From: Tistrella mobilis KA081020-065
Lineage (GTDB): Bacteria; Pseudomonadota; Alphaproteobacteria; Tistrellales; Tistrellaceae
NCBI RefSeq assembly: GCF_000264455.2
Contig: NC_017958.1
Coordinates: forward strand, 186,001 to 250,000
DNA length: 64,000 nucleotides
Reading direction: 5' to 3'
Part shown: positions 16,365 to 24,793 of the stretch, piece after piece
Numbering within the stretch: position 1 is the first letter of the stretch
Layout of the letters: each line of letters opens with the position of its first letter
The notes under the pieces: generated by a model
The model's input: only the letters and a program-made list of their open reading frames with translations
The model's database searches: none
What the model was told of the DNA's origin: nothing
Program-made: the position numbers and the translations under genes

Positions 16365-17165
16365 CTACCTATCCGGTCGGACAGGGCTCTGCAAGCCGGG
16401 AACGATCGGATGCGCCGCCGGCGTCACGCCGAAGCTCTGGCGGAACCGGGCGATGAAGCCGCTGACGCTGGCATAGCCGAGGTCGAAGGCGATGGCGGTG
16501 ACCGAGGCGCCCTCGGCGAGCATTTCCAGCGCGCGCATCATCCGGGCGCGGTGGCGCCAGTCGGTGAAGCTGAGGCCGGTTTCGCGCGGAAACCGGCGGC
16601 TGAGCGTGCGCGGGGTGATGCCCGCCCAGGCGGCCCAGCCGTCCAGGCTGCGTCCGTCGGCCGGATCTTCCAGGATCGCCTGTGCGATCCGCTGAAGGCG
16701 CGGCTCCGCCGGCATGGGCAGGCCGAAATCTTCGGCGGGAAGCCCCCTGATCTCGTCCAGGATCAGCCCGGTGATCCGGGCGCGCGCCGCATCCGTCCGC
16801 TCATCTTCCCAGCTCGCGGCGCGCAGGATCGCCTCGCGCAGCAGGGCCGGCACGCGCACCGTGCGGGGGGTGGACGGAAGCTCCGTGCAGCGATCGGGGC
16901 GGATATAGGCGGTCCACCCGGCGCCCGGCCCGAAGCTTCGCCCGCCATGCAACTGCCAGGGCGGCAGCCAGATGCCGTAACCGGCCGGCACCAGCCAGGC
17001 GCCCTGATCGGTCAGCACGGTGACGACCCCGCGGCTGCAGCCGATCATCTGGCCGCGGGGATGACGATGGGCCTCGGTGTCGAATTCGCGCTTCAGCTCA
17101 ACCGTGAAGGCTGCGACCTCCGGGCCGTCGAGGGCATGGCCGATCGTCTCGGGTGCATGGGACAT
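16365..17165 (-). CDS. AraC-family regulator with N-terminal cupin
   Basis: A 266-residue protein. The N-terminal cupin has REFDTEAHRHPRGQMIGCSRG and PAGYGIWLPPWQLHGG, the pattern of AraC regulators of the NimR/YdeC-like group. The C-terminal tandem helix-turn-helix (about 165-255) has SLDGWAAWAGITPRTLSRRF and VTAIAFDLGYASVSGFIARFRQSFGVTP. It starts 93 nt from the divergent PPOX flavoprotein gene and ends 56 nt before the lasso cyclase gene on the same strand. It may therefore regulate either neighbour; divergent control of the flavoprotein is the commoner arrangement. Confidence 0.85.
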   Translation of the reverse strand: MSHAPETIGHALDGPEVAAFTVELKREFDTEAHRHPRGQMIGCSRGVVTVLTDQGAWLVPAGYGIWLPPWQLHGGRSFGPGAGWTAYIRPDRCTELPSTPRTVRVPALLREAILRAASWEDERTDAARARITGLILDEIRGLPAEDFGLPMPAEPRLQRIAQAILEDPADGRSLDGWAAWAGITPRTLSRRFPRETGLSFTDWRHRARMMRALEMLAEGASVTAIAFDLGYASVSGFIARFRQSFGVTPAAHPIVPGLQSPVRPDR

Positions 17166-17258
17166 GGCGCCATCCTGCTATCGATTGGCGCCGATAGATT
17201 AGCAGCGCCAGGCCAGACGGCGTAGAACGGATCCATCCGAATGCGGGAGGCAAACCCC

Positions 17259-17870
17259 ATGTCCGACATCACCCCGACCGATCTCGACCAGCTCTATGAT
17301 CCGCCGTCCGAGGCGATCCAGCGCGGCGTCATGCCCCATCTGATCGGCTTCCACGAAGACTATATCGCGCGCGCCACCTTCTTCTGCCTGGCGAGCGGCC
17401 GCGAACACGGCCTCGACGCCTCGCCCCGGGGTGGTCCTCCCGGCTTCGTGAAGGTGATCGACCCGCAGCATGTCGCCTTCGCCGACTGGCCCGGCAACAA
17501 CCGGATCGAAACCCTGCGCAACCTGGTCGAGGACGACCGCCTGGCCATGCTGTTCCTGTTTCCGGGGCTGGAAGTCTTCCTGCGCATCAACGGCCGCGGC
17601 CGGATCTCTCGCGAGGCCACGCTTCTGGCGCAGCTGACGGAAGGGGCAAAGACCCCCAAAACCGCGATCGTGGTCGCAATCGACGAGGTGCTGTTCCACT
17701 GCGGCAAGGCCATCAACCGCGCCCGCCTCTGGCAGCCGGACGCCCGCATCGACCGCGGCACCCTGCCCTCGGTCGGCCGGATGAAAGCCGCCATGACCGG
17801 CGGCTCAGACGCCGATGCCGGGCGGGTGGATGCGGAATATGAGCGGGCGGTGAGGAATGATCTGTATTGA
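17259..17870 (+). CDS. FMN-dependent PPOX-type flavoprotein (pyridoxamine 5'-phosphate oxidase-like)
   Basis: A 203-residue split-barrel flavoprotein. Typical segments are FFCLASGREHGLDASPRGGPPGFVKVID, FADWPGNNRIETLRNLVEDDRLAMLFLFPG and the C-terminal FHCGKAINRARLW. This resembles the MSMEG_1061-type PPOX subgroup, with FMN-binding residues in the RGGPPG and GNNR regions. The substrate is unknown; it need not be pyridoxamine phosphate. GGGAGG upstream of 17259 favours this ATG over the one at 17241. It is divergent from the AraC gene, which may control it. Confidence 0.8.
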   Translation: MSDITPTDLDQLYDPPSEAIQRGVMPHLIGFHEDYIARATFFCLASGREHGLDASPRGGPPGFVKVIDPQHVAFADWPGNNRIETLRNLVEDDRLAMLFLFPGLEVFLRINGRGRISREATLLAQLTEGAKTPKTAIVVAIDEVLFHCGKAINRARLWQPDARIDRGTLPSVGRMKAAMTGGSDADAGRVDAEYERAVRNDLY

Positions 17871-17930
17871 TCGGCTTGCGGGGTCAGGAGGCCGGCCTTA
17901 CCCACTCAAGGGTAGAAGGAGCGCCTGACC

Positions 17931-18098
17931 ATGCACTCTCAGACACCCATGCCCGACAGCAGTGCCGACGGCGAGCGCCGCATTGATCTTTCGGTGCGCG
18001 ACAGCGAAGCCTTTGTTCGGGCTCTCACCGACCCGCAGCCGCTCGAGGATCGCCTGTCGGACACCATCGGTCGATACCGCCGGCAGACCGGCGTCTGA
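17931..18098 (+). CDS. Small DUF1778-like (TacA-type antitoxin-like) protein
   Basis: A 55-residue protein, MHSQTPMPDSSADGERRIDL then SVRDSEAFVRALTDPQPLED and RLSDTIGRYRRQTGV. The middle resembles the end of DUF1778 antitoxins (D-x-E-x-F-V-x-A-L plus NPPxPxxRLxxAxxRYR), with a ribbon-like RRIDLSV before it. AAGGAG precedes the ATG at good spacing. No GNAT toxin partner follows; the next gene is convergent. It may be an orphan or shortened antitoxin. The frame is too short for confident assignment. Confidence 0.5.
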   Translation: MHSQTPMPDSSADGERRIDLSVRDSEAFVRALTDPQPLEDRLSDTIGRYRRQTGV

Positions 18099-18163
18099 CA
18101 CATACAACCGACGTTTCGGTCAGATCGCAGGCGACGACATCTTGCCGGTCACCATCTTGTCGG

Positions 18164-19696
18164 TCACTCCCCTGCATCTGCCCGAGGAACCTGCTCCGCC
18201 ACAAACCGGATCCGCCCCTCCACCACCGGCGCCACCTCGCCGCTGCGGGCCAGGTGGTCGATCACCTGGTTGGCGGTGAGTTGCGAATCCGACAGGCCGA
18301 TCACGGTCCGGGCGGTGGCGAAGGCGCCATAGCCGTCGCCGGCGCCGGCCACGTAATCGGTGGTGGCGAGCTGGTAGAGCCGGTCGGGGTCGAGCGGCTC
18401 ACCGCCCACCATCACTTCCTGAAGCCGGGCGCCGGGCGGCTGGGCGGGATCGACGGTCAGGGTCATGCCCGAGACCTGCGGGAAGCGGCCGGCCAGCTCG
18501 TCCAGCCCTGAGAGGCCGTTTTCCAGCGCCTTGTGCAACTCGGCGCCGGTCACTTCCAGCTTGAGCGTCCGGTTGCCGAAGGGCAGTTCCGAGAGGATGT
18601 CGCGGCGGGCGATGCGGGTGCCGGGCTCGTAGATCCGGTCGGCGCGGATGCCGCCGCCATTGATCATCGCCACCTCGGCCCCCACCGCCGCACGCATCGC
18701 ATCGGTGATCAGATTGCCGATCGCCGCCTCCCGCCCGCGCACGGTGGCCCGGCGGCTGTCGAGGGCTGTGGCCAGCGTCGCCACCGGCTCGTCCAGCGCG
18801 GCGCCCAGGCTCTGCCCGTATCGGGCGACCAGGGCGGCGATGTCGGGATCGGGCGTCACCTCACCCGTGTCGACGATCTCGAATCGCGGGCGCCAGCTCA
18901 GGCGGTCGGCGGTCTTTTCGATGTCGATGCGGGTGACGACCACATGATCGCCTTCCGATCCGCTTTCGGCGAGGGCGACGCGGCCGTCATGGAAGACCAG
19001 CAGATGTTCGTCATGGCCCGACAGGATCAGATCGGTGCCGCCGTCGCGCACCAGACGCATGTCGATGTCGAGGGGCGTATGGGCCACCGCGACCACGAAA
19101 TCGGCCCCGGCCTCGCGCAGCTGCCGGGCGGCGGCACGGCCGGCATCCAGGCTGGCGCCGAAGATGATGGCGCTGCGCCTGGCCACGACCCGGGTCGATT
19201 CGGTGGTGAGCCCGTAGAAGCCGATGCGGATGCCGTCCTGCTCGACGATTTTGGCGGGCAGCGTATGGGCCGGCTGGCTGCCGTCGGGCTCGTGGATGTT
19301 GGAGGCAACGACGTCGAAGCGGGCCTCGGCCATGCGGGCGCGGAAGACCTCGGCGCCGAAATCGAACTCGTGATTGCCCGGCACCATCACATCGGGGGGC
19401 ATGTGGTTCAGGATGTCGATGATATGCCGCCCCTGATCGAGGCCGGAGAGCAGCGAGGGCGAGATGGTGTCGCCGGCATGGATGAAGAAGGCCGGGCCTT
19501 CCTGCCGCACCCGGTCGAGCACCGCCTTGACCCGGGCAAAGCCGCCGCGGCCGTCCTTCTCGTCCATCCGGTCGATGTCGTTGGTCTGGACGAAGCGGAG
19601 GGTGACGGTTCCGGCCGCTGCCGGCACGGCGGTGGCGGCAAGCAGAATGGCGGCCGCGACGGCGGCCAGATGGTGGCGACGCAGCGTCAGCGGCAT
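18164..19696 (-). CDS. Secreted bifunctional metallophosphatase/5'-nucleotidase
   Basis: A 510-residue UshA-type enzyme with a cleavable signal peptide (LAAVAAAILLAATAVPAAAG). The metallophosphatase domain has QTNDIDRMDEKDGRGGFARV in pieces (the usual ND-H is ND-I), IHAGDTISPSL, VPGNHEFDFG, AVAHTPLDIDM and LSGHDEHL, which supply the dinuclear metal ligands. The C-terminal substrate domain contains NLITDAMRAAVGAEVAMINGGGIRA and TTDYVAGAGDGYGAF. It acts in the periplasm on nucleotides and releases phosphate and nucleosides. Its start overlaps the end of the pentapeptide-repeat gene by 10 nt, so the two are coupled. Confidence 0.88.
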   Translation of the reverse strand: MPLTLRRHHLAAVAAAILLAATAVPAAAGTVTLRFVQTNDIDRMDEKDGRGGFARVKAVLDRVRQEGPAFFIHAGDTISPSLLSGLDQGRHIIDILNHMPPDVMVPGNHEFDFGAEVFRARMAEARFDVVASNIHEPDGSQPAHTLPAKIVEQDGIRIGFYGLTTESTRVVARRSAIIFGASLDAGRAAARQLREAGADFVVAVAHTPLDIDMRLVRDGGTDLILSGHDEHLLVFHDGRVALAESGSEGDHVVVTRIDIEKTADRLSWRPRFEIVDTGEVTPDPDIAALVARYGQSLGAALDEPVATLATALDSRRATVRGREAAIGNLITDAMRAAVGAEVAMINGGGIRADRIYEPGTRIARRDILSELPFGNRTLKLEVTGAELHKALENGLSGLDELAGRFPQVSGMTLTVDPAQPPGARLQEVMVGGEPLDPDRLYQLATTDYVAGAGDGYGAFATARTVIGLSDSQLTANQVIDHLARSGEVAPVVEGRIRFVAEQVPRADAGE

Positions 19697-20223
19697 TGCC
19701 CGACACTCCCTTCGGCGCAGCGCGTGGTGCCGTCGACCCAGACGGCCCCTTCCAGATCGGCATCATAAAGATCGGCGCCGGTCAGATTGGCGCCGGTGAA
19801 ATCGGCGCCGCGCAGATCGGCGCGGTAGAACCGGGCGCGGCGCAGATCTGCGCCGGTGAAATCCGCCCGGGCGGCCTTGGAGCGGGTGAAATCGGCACTT
19901 TGCAGATCGGCCTCGGCGAAGATCGCCGCTTCGGCCTTGCCCGAGACGAATTTCGCGCCGCGCAGATCCGCGCCCGAGAAATCGGTGCCGGTGACGTCGG
20001 CGCGGGTGAACGAGGCATCGCGCAGCCGGCCGCCGGTCAGCGACATGCCCTGCATCGGCCGCCCGTCGAAGAAGCAGCCGACCCAGTTCACCCCCGGCCG
20101 GCCGGGATCGCTGCAACCGGCGCGGGCGGGACCGGTATCGGCGGCGATCACCGCGGCGAGGGCCAGCAGGGAGACGGTCAGGCTGCGGCGCAAAAAGCTG
20201 CGAGAGTCGGTCTGGCGGGTCAT
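19687..20223 (-). CDS. Secreted pentapeptide-repeat protein
   Basis: A 178-residue protein with a signal peptide (LRRSLTVSLLALAAVIAADTGPARA) and then repeats of the A(D/N)LxG type, such as ADVTGTDFSGADLRGAKF and RADFTGADLRRARFYRADLR. These form a right-handed quadrilateral beta-helix. Four Cys (CSDPG, VGCF, TRC, GQC) flank the helix and may form disulfides in the periplasm. The ATG at 20223 starts the signal peptide; upstream in-frame sequence lacks one. It is translationally coupled to the downstream 5'-nucleotidase, which suggests a shared process, but its role is unknown. Confidence 0.82.
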   Translation of the reverse strand: MTRQTDSRSFLRRSLTVSLLALAAVIAADTGPARAGCSDPGRPGVNWVGCFFDGRPMQGMSLTGGRLRDASFTRADVTGTDFSGADLRGAKFVSGKAEAAIFAEADLQSADFTRSKAARADFTGADLRRARFYRADLRGADFTGANLTGADLYDADLEGAVWVDGTTRCAEGSVGQCR

Positions 20224-20449
20224 CGGGAGCATTTGCCTCGTCTGGCCGATCCATAACACGGCATCCGCACCAACATATCGCGCCACGCCACCCCCGGACA
20301 GGCCGAAGCGCCGGCTGCGACGCCGCGACACCGCCGGGGCCGGCGCGAAAAGGGTTGGCGTTCGCGGCTGACGGGGACAATCTGTGCATCAAACACCGGA
20401 TGCGGAGGCCCCGATACCGGTGATCGACATCTTTCCGGAGATCCGTGCC

Positions 20450-21871
20450 ATGGCCCTCGCCGCCCCCGCCCCGTCCGCCCCCGCCCGGCCCGTCGCCACT
20501 GCCGTCGACGACGCTTTCGTCGCGGCCCTCGTGCAGCTTCTCGGCGACCGGGTCTCCACCGCTCAGGCGGTGCGCGAACAGCATGGCCGCGACGAGAGCT
20601 ATCACGACGTCGAGGCGCCCGATGTGGTGGTCTTCCCCGAGACCACCGAAGAGGTGGCGGAAGTGGTGAAGCTCTGCGCCGCCCATGCCGTGCCGATCAT
20701 CCCCTTCGGCACCGGCACCTCGCTGGAAGGCGGCGTTGCCGCCACCCGCGGCGGGGTGTGCATCGATGTCAGCCGGATGAACCAGATCCTGCGGGTATCG
20801 ACCGACGATCTGGACGTCACCGTCCAGGCCGGCGTCACCCGCAAGCAGCTGAACGAGCATTTGAAGACCACGGGGCTGTTCTTCCCGATCGACCCCGGCG
20901 CCGATGCGTCGCTGGGCGGCATGGCCGCGACCCGCGCCTCGGGCACCAATGCGGTGCGCTATGGCACGATGCGCGAGAACGTGCTGTCGCTGACCGTGGT
21001 GATGCCCGACGGGCGGATCGTCAAGACCGCACGCCGCGCCCGCAAATCCTCGGCCGGCTATGATCTCACCCGGCTGTTCGTGGGCTCGGAAGGCACGCTT
21101 TGCGTGATCACAGAAGTCACGCTTCGGCTCTATGGCGTGCCCGAGGCGATCTCGGCGGCGGTCTGCCCGTTCGAGACCCTGGAAGGTGCCGTGCGCACGG
21201 TGATCCAGACCATCCAGATGGGCATTCCGGTCGCCCGCGTCGAACTGCTCGACGAGCTGTCGGTCAAGGCGGTCAACGCCTATTCCAAGCTCGACAACCC
21301 GGTGCAGCCGACCCTGTTCTTCGAATTCCACGGCACCGAGGCGGGTGTGGTCGAACAGGCCGAGATGGTGCAGGCGATCGCTGGCGAGCATGGCGGCGGC
21401 GATTTCCGTTTCGCGACGCTCGCCGAAGACCGCAACGCCCTCTGGCAGGCCCGGCACAATGCCTATTACGCCTCGCTCAGGCTGAAGCCCGGCTCCAAGG
21501 GCTGGCCGACCGATGTCTGCGTGCCGATCTCGCAGCTGGCCGATGCGATCCTGGAGACCCGCAAGGATCTGGAAAGCTCCAGCCTGATGGCGCCGATGGT
21601 CGGCCATGTCGGCGACGGCAATTTCCATCTGGTCTTCCTGGTCGACCCCGAGAACCCCGACGATCTGAAAGAGGCCCAGCGCCTCAACGACCGGCTGGTG
21701 GAGCGCGCGCTCGCCTTTGGCGGCACCTGCACCGGCGAGCATGGCGTGGGCCTGGGCAAGCGCGACTTCCTGATCGCCGAACATGGCGAGGCGATTTCGG
21801 TGATGCGCCAGCTGAAGCAGGCGCTGGATCCGCAGGGGATCATGAACCCGGGCAAGGTGCTGCGCCCCTGA
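20450..21871 (+). CDS. FAD-linked oxidase, D-lactate/glycolate dehydrogenase-like (GlcD family)
   Basis: A 473-residue flavoenzyme of the GlcD/D-LDH (VAO) type. The FAD domain shows PDVVVFPETTEEVAEVVKLC, IPFGTGTSLEGGVAA, the DPGADASLGGMAATRASGTNAVRYG segment and SSAGYDLTRLFVGSEGTLCVITEVTLRL. The cap domain ends with HVGDGNFHLVFLVD, CTGEHGVGLGKRDFL and the terminal DPQGIMNPGKVL. It oxidises a 2-hydroxy acid, passing electrons to quinone or cytochrome c. D-lactate is the commonest substrate for this subgroup. The ATG at 20450 is preferred, though the frame is open from 20384. It stands alone. Confidence 0.88.
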   Translation: MALAAPAPSAPARPVATAVDDAFVAALVQLLGDRVSTAQAVREQHGRDESYHDVEAPDVVVFPETTEEVAEVVKLCAAHAVPIIPFGTGTSLEGGVAATRGGVCIDVSRMNQILRVSTDDLDVTVQAGVTRKQLNEHLKTTGLFFPIDPGADASLGGMAATRASGTNAVRYGTMRENVLSLTVVMPDGRIVKTARRARKSSAGYDLTRLFVGSEGTLCVITEVTLRLYGVPEAISAAVCPFETLEGAVRTVIQTIQMGIPVARVELLDELSVKAVNAYSKLDNPVQPTLFFEFHGTEAGVVEQAEMVQAIAGEHGGGDFRFATLAEDRNALWQARHNAYYASLRLKPGSKGWPTDVCVPISQLADAILETRKDLESSSLMAPMVGHVGDGNFHLVFLVDPENPDDLKEAQRLNDRLVERALAFGGTCTGEHGVGLGKRDFLIAEHGEAISVMRQLKQALDPQGIMNPGKVLRP

Positions 21872-21942
21872 AGGTCTGAGTCCGGGGAGGATCTGAGCCC
21901 GGGAAGGGCTCACCCGAAGGTTTCCCGGCAACCACTCTGCAA

Positions 21943-21973
21943 CGATGCCCGCGCGCCCCGGCCGCGGGCATCG
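21943..21973 (+). terminator. Candidate terminator after the FAD-linked oxidase gene
   Basis: CGATGCCCGCG (21943-21953) pairs perfectly with CGCGGGCATCG (21963-21973) around a nine-base loop, giving an 11-bp GC-rich stem, followed by GCGTTT. The T run is weak, so efficiency is uncertain. It lies between the oxidase stop (21871) and the ABC transporter operon. Confidence 0.5.
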
Positions 21974-22091
21974 GCGTTTCCGGGGTGACGCGGGTGGTAT
22001 ACCGGGCCTAGACTGCCCGCCATGCCGGCACCAGACCGGTAGCTTCGACAAGACGATGACGTGTGAAGAAACCGTCGGGAGACGACCGAAG

Positions 22092-23174
22092 ATGCTCAGC
22101 ACCCGTTCCGGGGCGCGGCCTTCCCGCCGCAGCCTGCTCAAGACCATCGGCCTTTGCGGCGCGGCGCTCGCCGCCCTCGCCTCGGGCCTGCCCGGCGGCG
22201 CCGTCGCGGCGGAAAAGACCAAGGTGACGGTCGCGGCCCTCGCCTTCGTGTCCTCCTCGCCGCTGTTCATCGCCAAGGACCGCGGCTATTACGAAGCCGA
22301 AGGGCTGGATGTCGACATCCAGATCTTCCGCGCCGCCCAGCCGGTGGCGGTGGCGATTGCCTCGGGCGATGCCGATTTCGGCGTGACCGCCTTCACCGCC
22401 GGCTTCTACAACCTGGCGGGCAAGGGCGCGCTCAAGGTCATCGCCGGCCAGTCGGCCGAAATCGCCGGCCAGGACGGATCGGCGATCCTGGTCTCCAACA
22501 AGGCCTGGGACGAGGGCTTCCGCTCGGTCGACGACTTCCCCGGCCACAGCCTGGCGATGACCCAGACCGGATCCTCCTTCCACTACATGATCGGCCGGAT
22601 CGCCGAGGCCCGCGGCTTCGACCTCTCGAAGGTCGACCTGAAGCCGCTGCAGGCGGTGCCGAACATGATCGCGGCGCTGAAATCCGGCCAGGTCGACGCG
22701 ATGATCATCGTGCCGCATATCGCCAAGGGGCTGGTCGATTCGGGTGCCGCGAAGATGATCGGCCGGGTGGCCGATATCGCCCCCTATCAGCTGGGCGGGC
22801 TGTTCACCTCCACCCGCAACGTCAGCGAACATCGCGACATGGTGGAGCGGTTCGTGCGCGCCTATGTGAAGGCGGCGGCCGACTACAACGCCACCCTCAA
22901 CCAGAACGACGCCAAGGGCGAACGGGTCTATGGGCCCGACACCCAGCCGGTGGTCGACATCATCAACAAATATGTCTATCCCGAAAAGCCGAACGATGCC
23001 GGCGTGAAGGCGGGTGCGATGTATATCGAACCCCAGGGCCGGTTCGATGCCGCCGACATCGCCGATCAGCTGCGCTGGTACAAGCAGCACGACCTGGTCG
23101 ATGCCGATGTCGAGGCCGCAAGCTTCGTCGACACCAGCTTCGTGCCCGGCGGCTTCTCGGTTCAGGCGAAGTGA
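22092..23174 (+). CDS. ABC transporter substrate-binding protein, NMT1/SsuA-like
   Basis: A 360-residue periplasmic binding protein. The N-terminus has a twin-arginine-like signal (SRRSLLKTIGLCGAALAALAS) ending near GAVAAE. The mature part matches the NMT1/THI5-like fold: FVSSSPLFIAKDRGYYEAEGLDVDI, SGDADFGVTAFTAGFYNLAGKG and LKPLQAVPNMIAALKSGQVDAMI. Relatives bind sulfonates, nitrate, aromatic acids or pyrimidine precursors, and the ligand cannot be read from the sequence. It is first in an operon with an ATPase (10 nt later) and a permease. The ATG at 22092 gives the best signal; 22056 is an alternative. Confidence 0.85.
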   Translation: MLSTRSGARPSRRSLLKTIGLCGAALAALASGLPGGAVAAEKTKVTVAALAFVSSSPLFIAKDRGYYEAEGLDVDIQIFRAAQPVAVAIASGDADFGVTAFTAGFYNLAGKGALKVIAGQSAEIAGQDGSAILVSNKAWDEGFRSVDDFPGHSLAMTQTGSSFHYMIGRIAEARGFDLSKVDLKPLQAVPNMIAALKSGQVDAMIIVPHIAKGLVDSGAAKMIGRVADIAPYQLGGLFTSTRNVSEHRDMVERFVRAYVKAAADYNATLNQNDAKGERVYGPDTQPVVDIINKYVYPEKPNDAGVKAGAMYIEPQGRFDAADIADQLRWYKQHDLVDADVEAASFVDTSFVPGGFSVQAK

Positions 23175-23184
23175 CGACCCGACG

Positions 23185-23952
23185 ATGCGCCTGATCCTGA
23201 AGGCCGTCTCTCATGCCTATGACGGCCTGCACGCCCTCGGCCCCGTCGATCTTACGGTCGGCGCGGGCCGCATCGTCGCCGTGGTCGGCCCGTCGGGCTG
23301 CGGCAAGTCCACCCTGCTCGGCATCGCCGGCGGGCTGATCCGGCCGACATCCGGCGAAGTGCTGTCGGCGGGGGCGGCGCCCGAAGGCTGCCTGAACCCG
23401 CTGACCTATGTCTTCCAGGATTTCGCCCTGCTGCCCTGGCGGACGGTGGCGAAGAACGTCGCCCTGCCGCTGGAAGGCCGTGGGCTCGGCGCGGCAGAGG
23501 TCCGCGCACGCGTGGCCGATGCCCTGGCGCGCACGGGGCTTGCCGACTTCGCCGGCGCCGTGCCGCGCCAGCTGTCGGGCGGCATGCGCCAGCGGGTCGG
23601 CATCGCCCGGGCGCTGGCGGTCTCACCCGCCGTGCTGCTGATGGACGAACCGCTCTCGGCACTGGATGCCCAGACCCGCGAGCTGTTGATCGAGGATCTT
23701 GTCGCCCTGCACGGCCGGGCGCCGTTCAGCGCGCTCTATGTCACCCACAACCTGATCGAGGCCGTGCGCCTCGCCCACGAGGTGGTGGTGCTCTCCCGCC
23801 GGCCGGGACGGATCCGCGAGGTGGTGCAGATCGACACGCCGCTCGATGAGCGTGCCGCGGACGGCGCCGGCATGGCCGCCCTGGCCGACCGGCTCTGGCG
23901 GTCGATCCGCGACGAGGCCGCCACCGCCGATCGTGAGGTGCAGCATGGCTGA
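23185..23952 (+). CDS. ABC transporter ATP-binding protein (SsuB/TauB-like)
   Basis: A 255-residue ATPase with Walker A VVGPSGCGKSTLLGI, Q-loop VFQDFALLPWRTV, signature QLSGGMRQRVGIARAL, Walker B VLLMDEPLSALD, and H-loop YVTHNLIEAVRLA. FALLPWRT is typical of the nitrate/sulfonate/taurine importer group, which fits the NMT1-type binding protein just upstream. It couples ATP hydrolysis to uptake. It overlaps the permease gene by 8 nt. Confidence 0.92.
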   Translation: MRLILKAVSHAYDGLHALGPVDLTVGAGRIVAVVGPSGCGKSTLLGIAGGLIRPTSGEVLSAGAAPEGCLNPLTYVFQDFALLPWRTVAKNVALPLEGRGLGAAEVRARVADALARTGLADFAGAVPRQLSGGMRQRVGIARALAVSPAVLLMDEPLSALDAQTRELLIEDLVALHGRAPFSALYVTHNLIEAVRLAHEVVVLSRRPGRIREVVQIDTPLDERAADGAGMAALADRLWRSIRDEAATADREVQHG

Positions 23953-24766
23953 CCAGCCTCTTCGGACCACGCCCCAGGACGACACGCCGCGCCCGGTGCC
24001 CTATCGCGGCGGCGGTTTCGCGCCGCGCCGGATGCCGCTGGTCACCGGCCTGTTCTTCGCCCTGCTCTTCGGCCTCTGGGCACTGGGATCGGCCCGGGGC
24101 TGGATCGGACCGCTGACCCTGCCGCCGCCGGGCGATGTGCTGGCCGCCCTCGCCCGGCTGATCGAGACCGGCGATCTCTGGCGCCATCTTTCCGCCTCGC
24201 TGATGCGCCTCGGCCTGGGCTGGGCGCTGGGGGCCGCCTTGGGCGTGGCGGTCGGGCTGATGGTCGGGCTGTTCTCGCTGGCCCGCGCCACCGGCCTGCC
24301 GCTGGTGACGGCGCTGTTCCCCATCCCCAAGATCGCGCTGCTGCCGCTGTTCATCATCTGGTTCGGCATCGGCGAGCCGTCGAAGGTTGCGACCATCGCC
24401 TTCGGCGTGTTCTTCCCGACCGTGATCAACACCGCCGGCGGCGTGGCCGGCGTGCCGCGCAGCCTGATCTCCATGGGCCAGAGCTTCGGCCTGTCGTCCT
24501 GGCGGATCGCCACCCGCATCGTGCTGCCGGGCGCCCTGCCCGCCATCCTGACCGGTTTCAGGGTCTCGGCCTCGATCGGCATCATCCTGCTGGTGGCGGC
24601 CGAGATGATCGGCGCCGAATACGGGCTGGGCGCGCTGGTGCTGAATGCCGGCAATCTGATGCGGCTGGATCTGCTGATCGCGGGCGTGGTGGTGCTGTCG
24701 GCCCTGGGCCTGGTGGTCGCCTTCCTGCTCGGCCTGGTCGAGAAACGCCTGCTGCGCTGGCGCTGA
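23945..24766 (+). CDS. ABC transporter permease (SsuC/TauC-like)
   Basis: A 273-residue inner-membrane permease with about six hydrophobic segments (LVTGLFFALLFGLWALG, LGLGWALGAALGVAVGLMVG, and later ones to VAFLLGLVE). The EAA-like loop is VPRSLISMGQSFGLSSWRIATRIVLPGALPAILTGFRVS, in line with the BPD_transp_1 family of aliphatic-sulfonate type importers. It is the last gene of a three-gene importer operon. Only one permease is present, so it probably works as a homodimer. Confidence 0.9.
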   Translation: MADQPLRTTPQDDTPRPVPYRGGGFAPRRMPLVTGLFFALLFGLWALGSARGWIGPLTLPPPGDVLAALARLIETGDLWRHLSASLMRLGLGWALGAALGVAVGLMVGLFSLARATGLPLVTALFPIPKIALLPLFIIWFGIGEPSKVATIAFGVFFPTVINTAGGVAGVPRSLISMGQSFGLSSWRIATRIVLPGALPAILTGFRVSASIGIILLVAAEMIGAEYGLGALVLNAGNLMRLDLLIAGVVVLSALGLVVAFLLGLVEKRLLRWR

Positions 24767-24793
24767 GCCGGGTTTCATGCTGGGATCGGCGCC

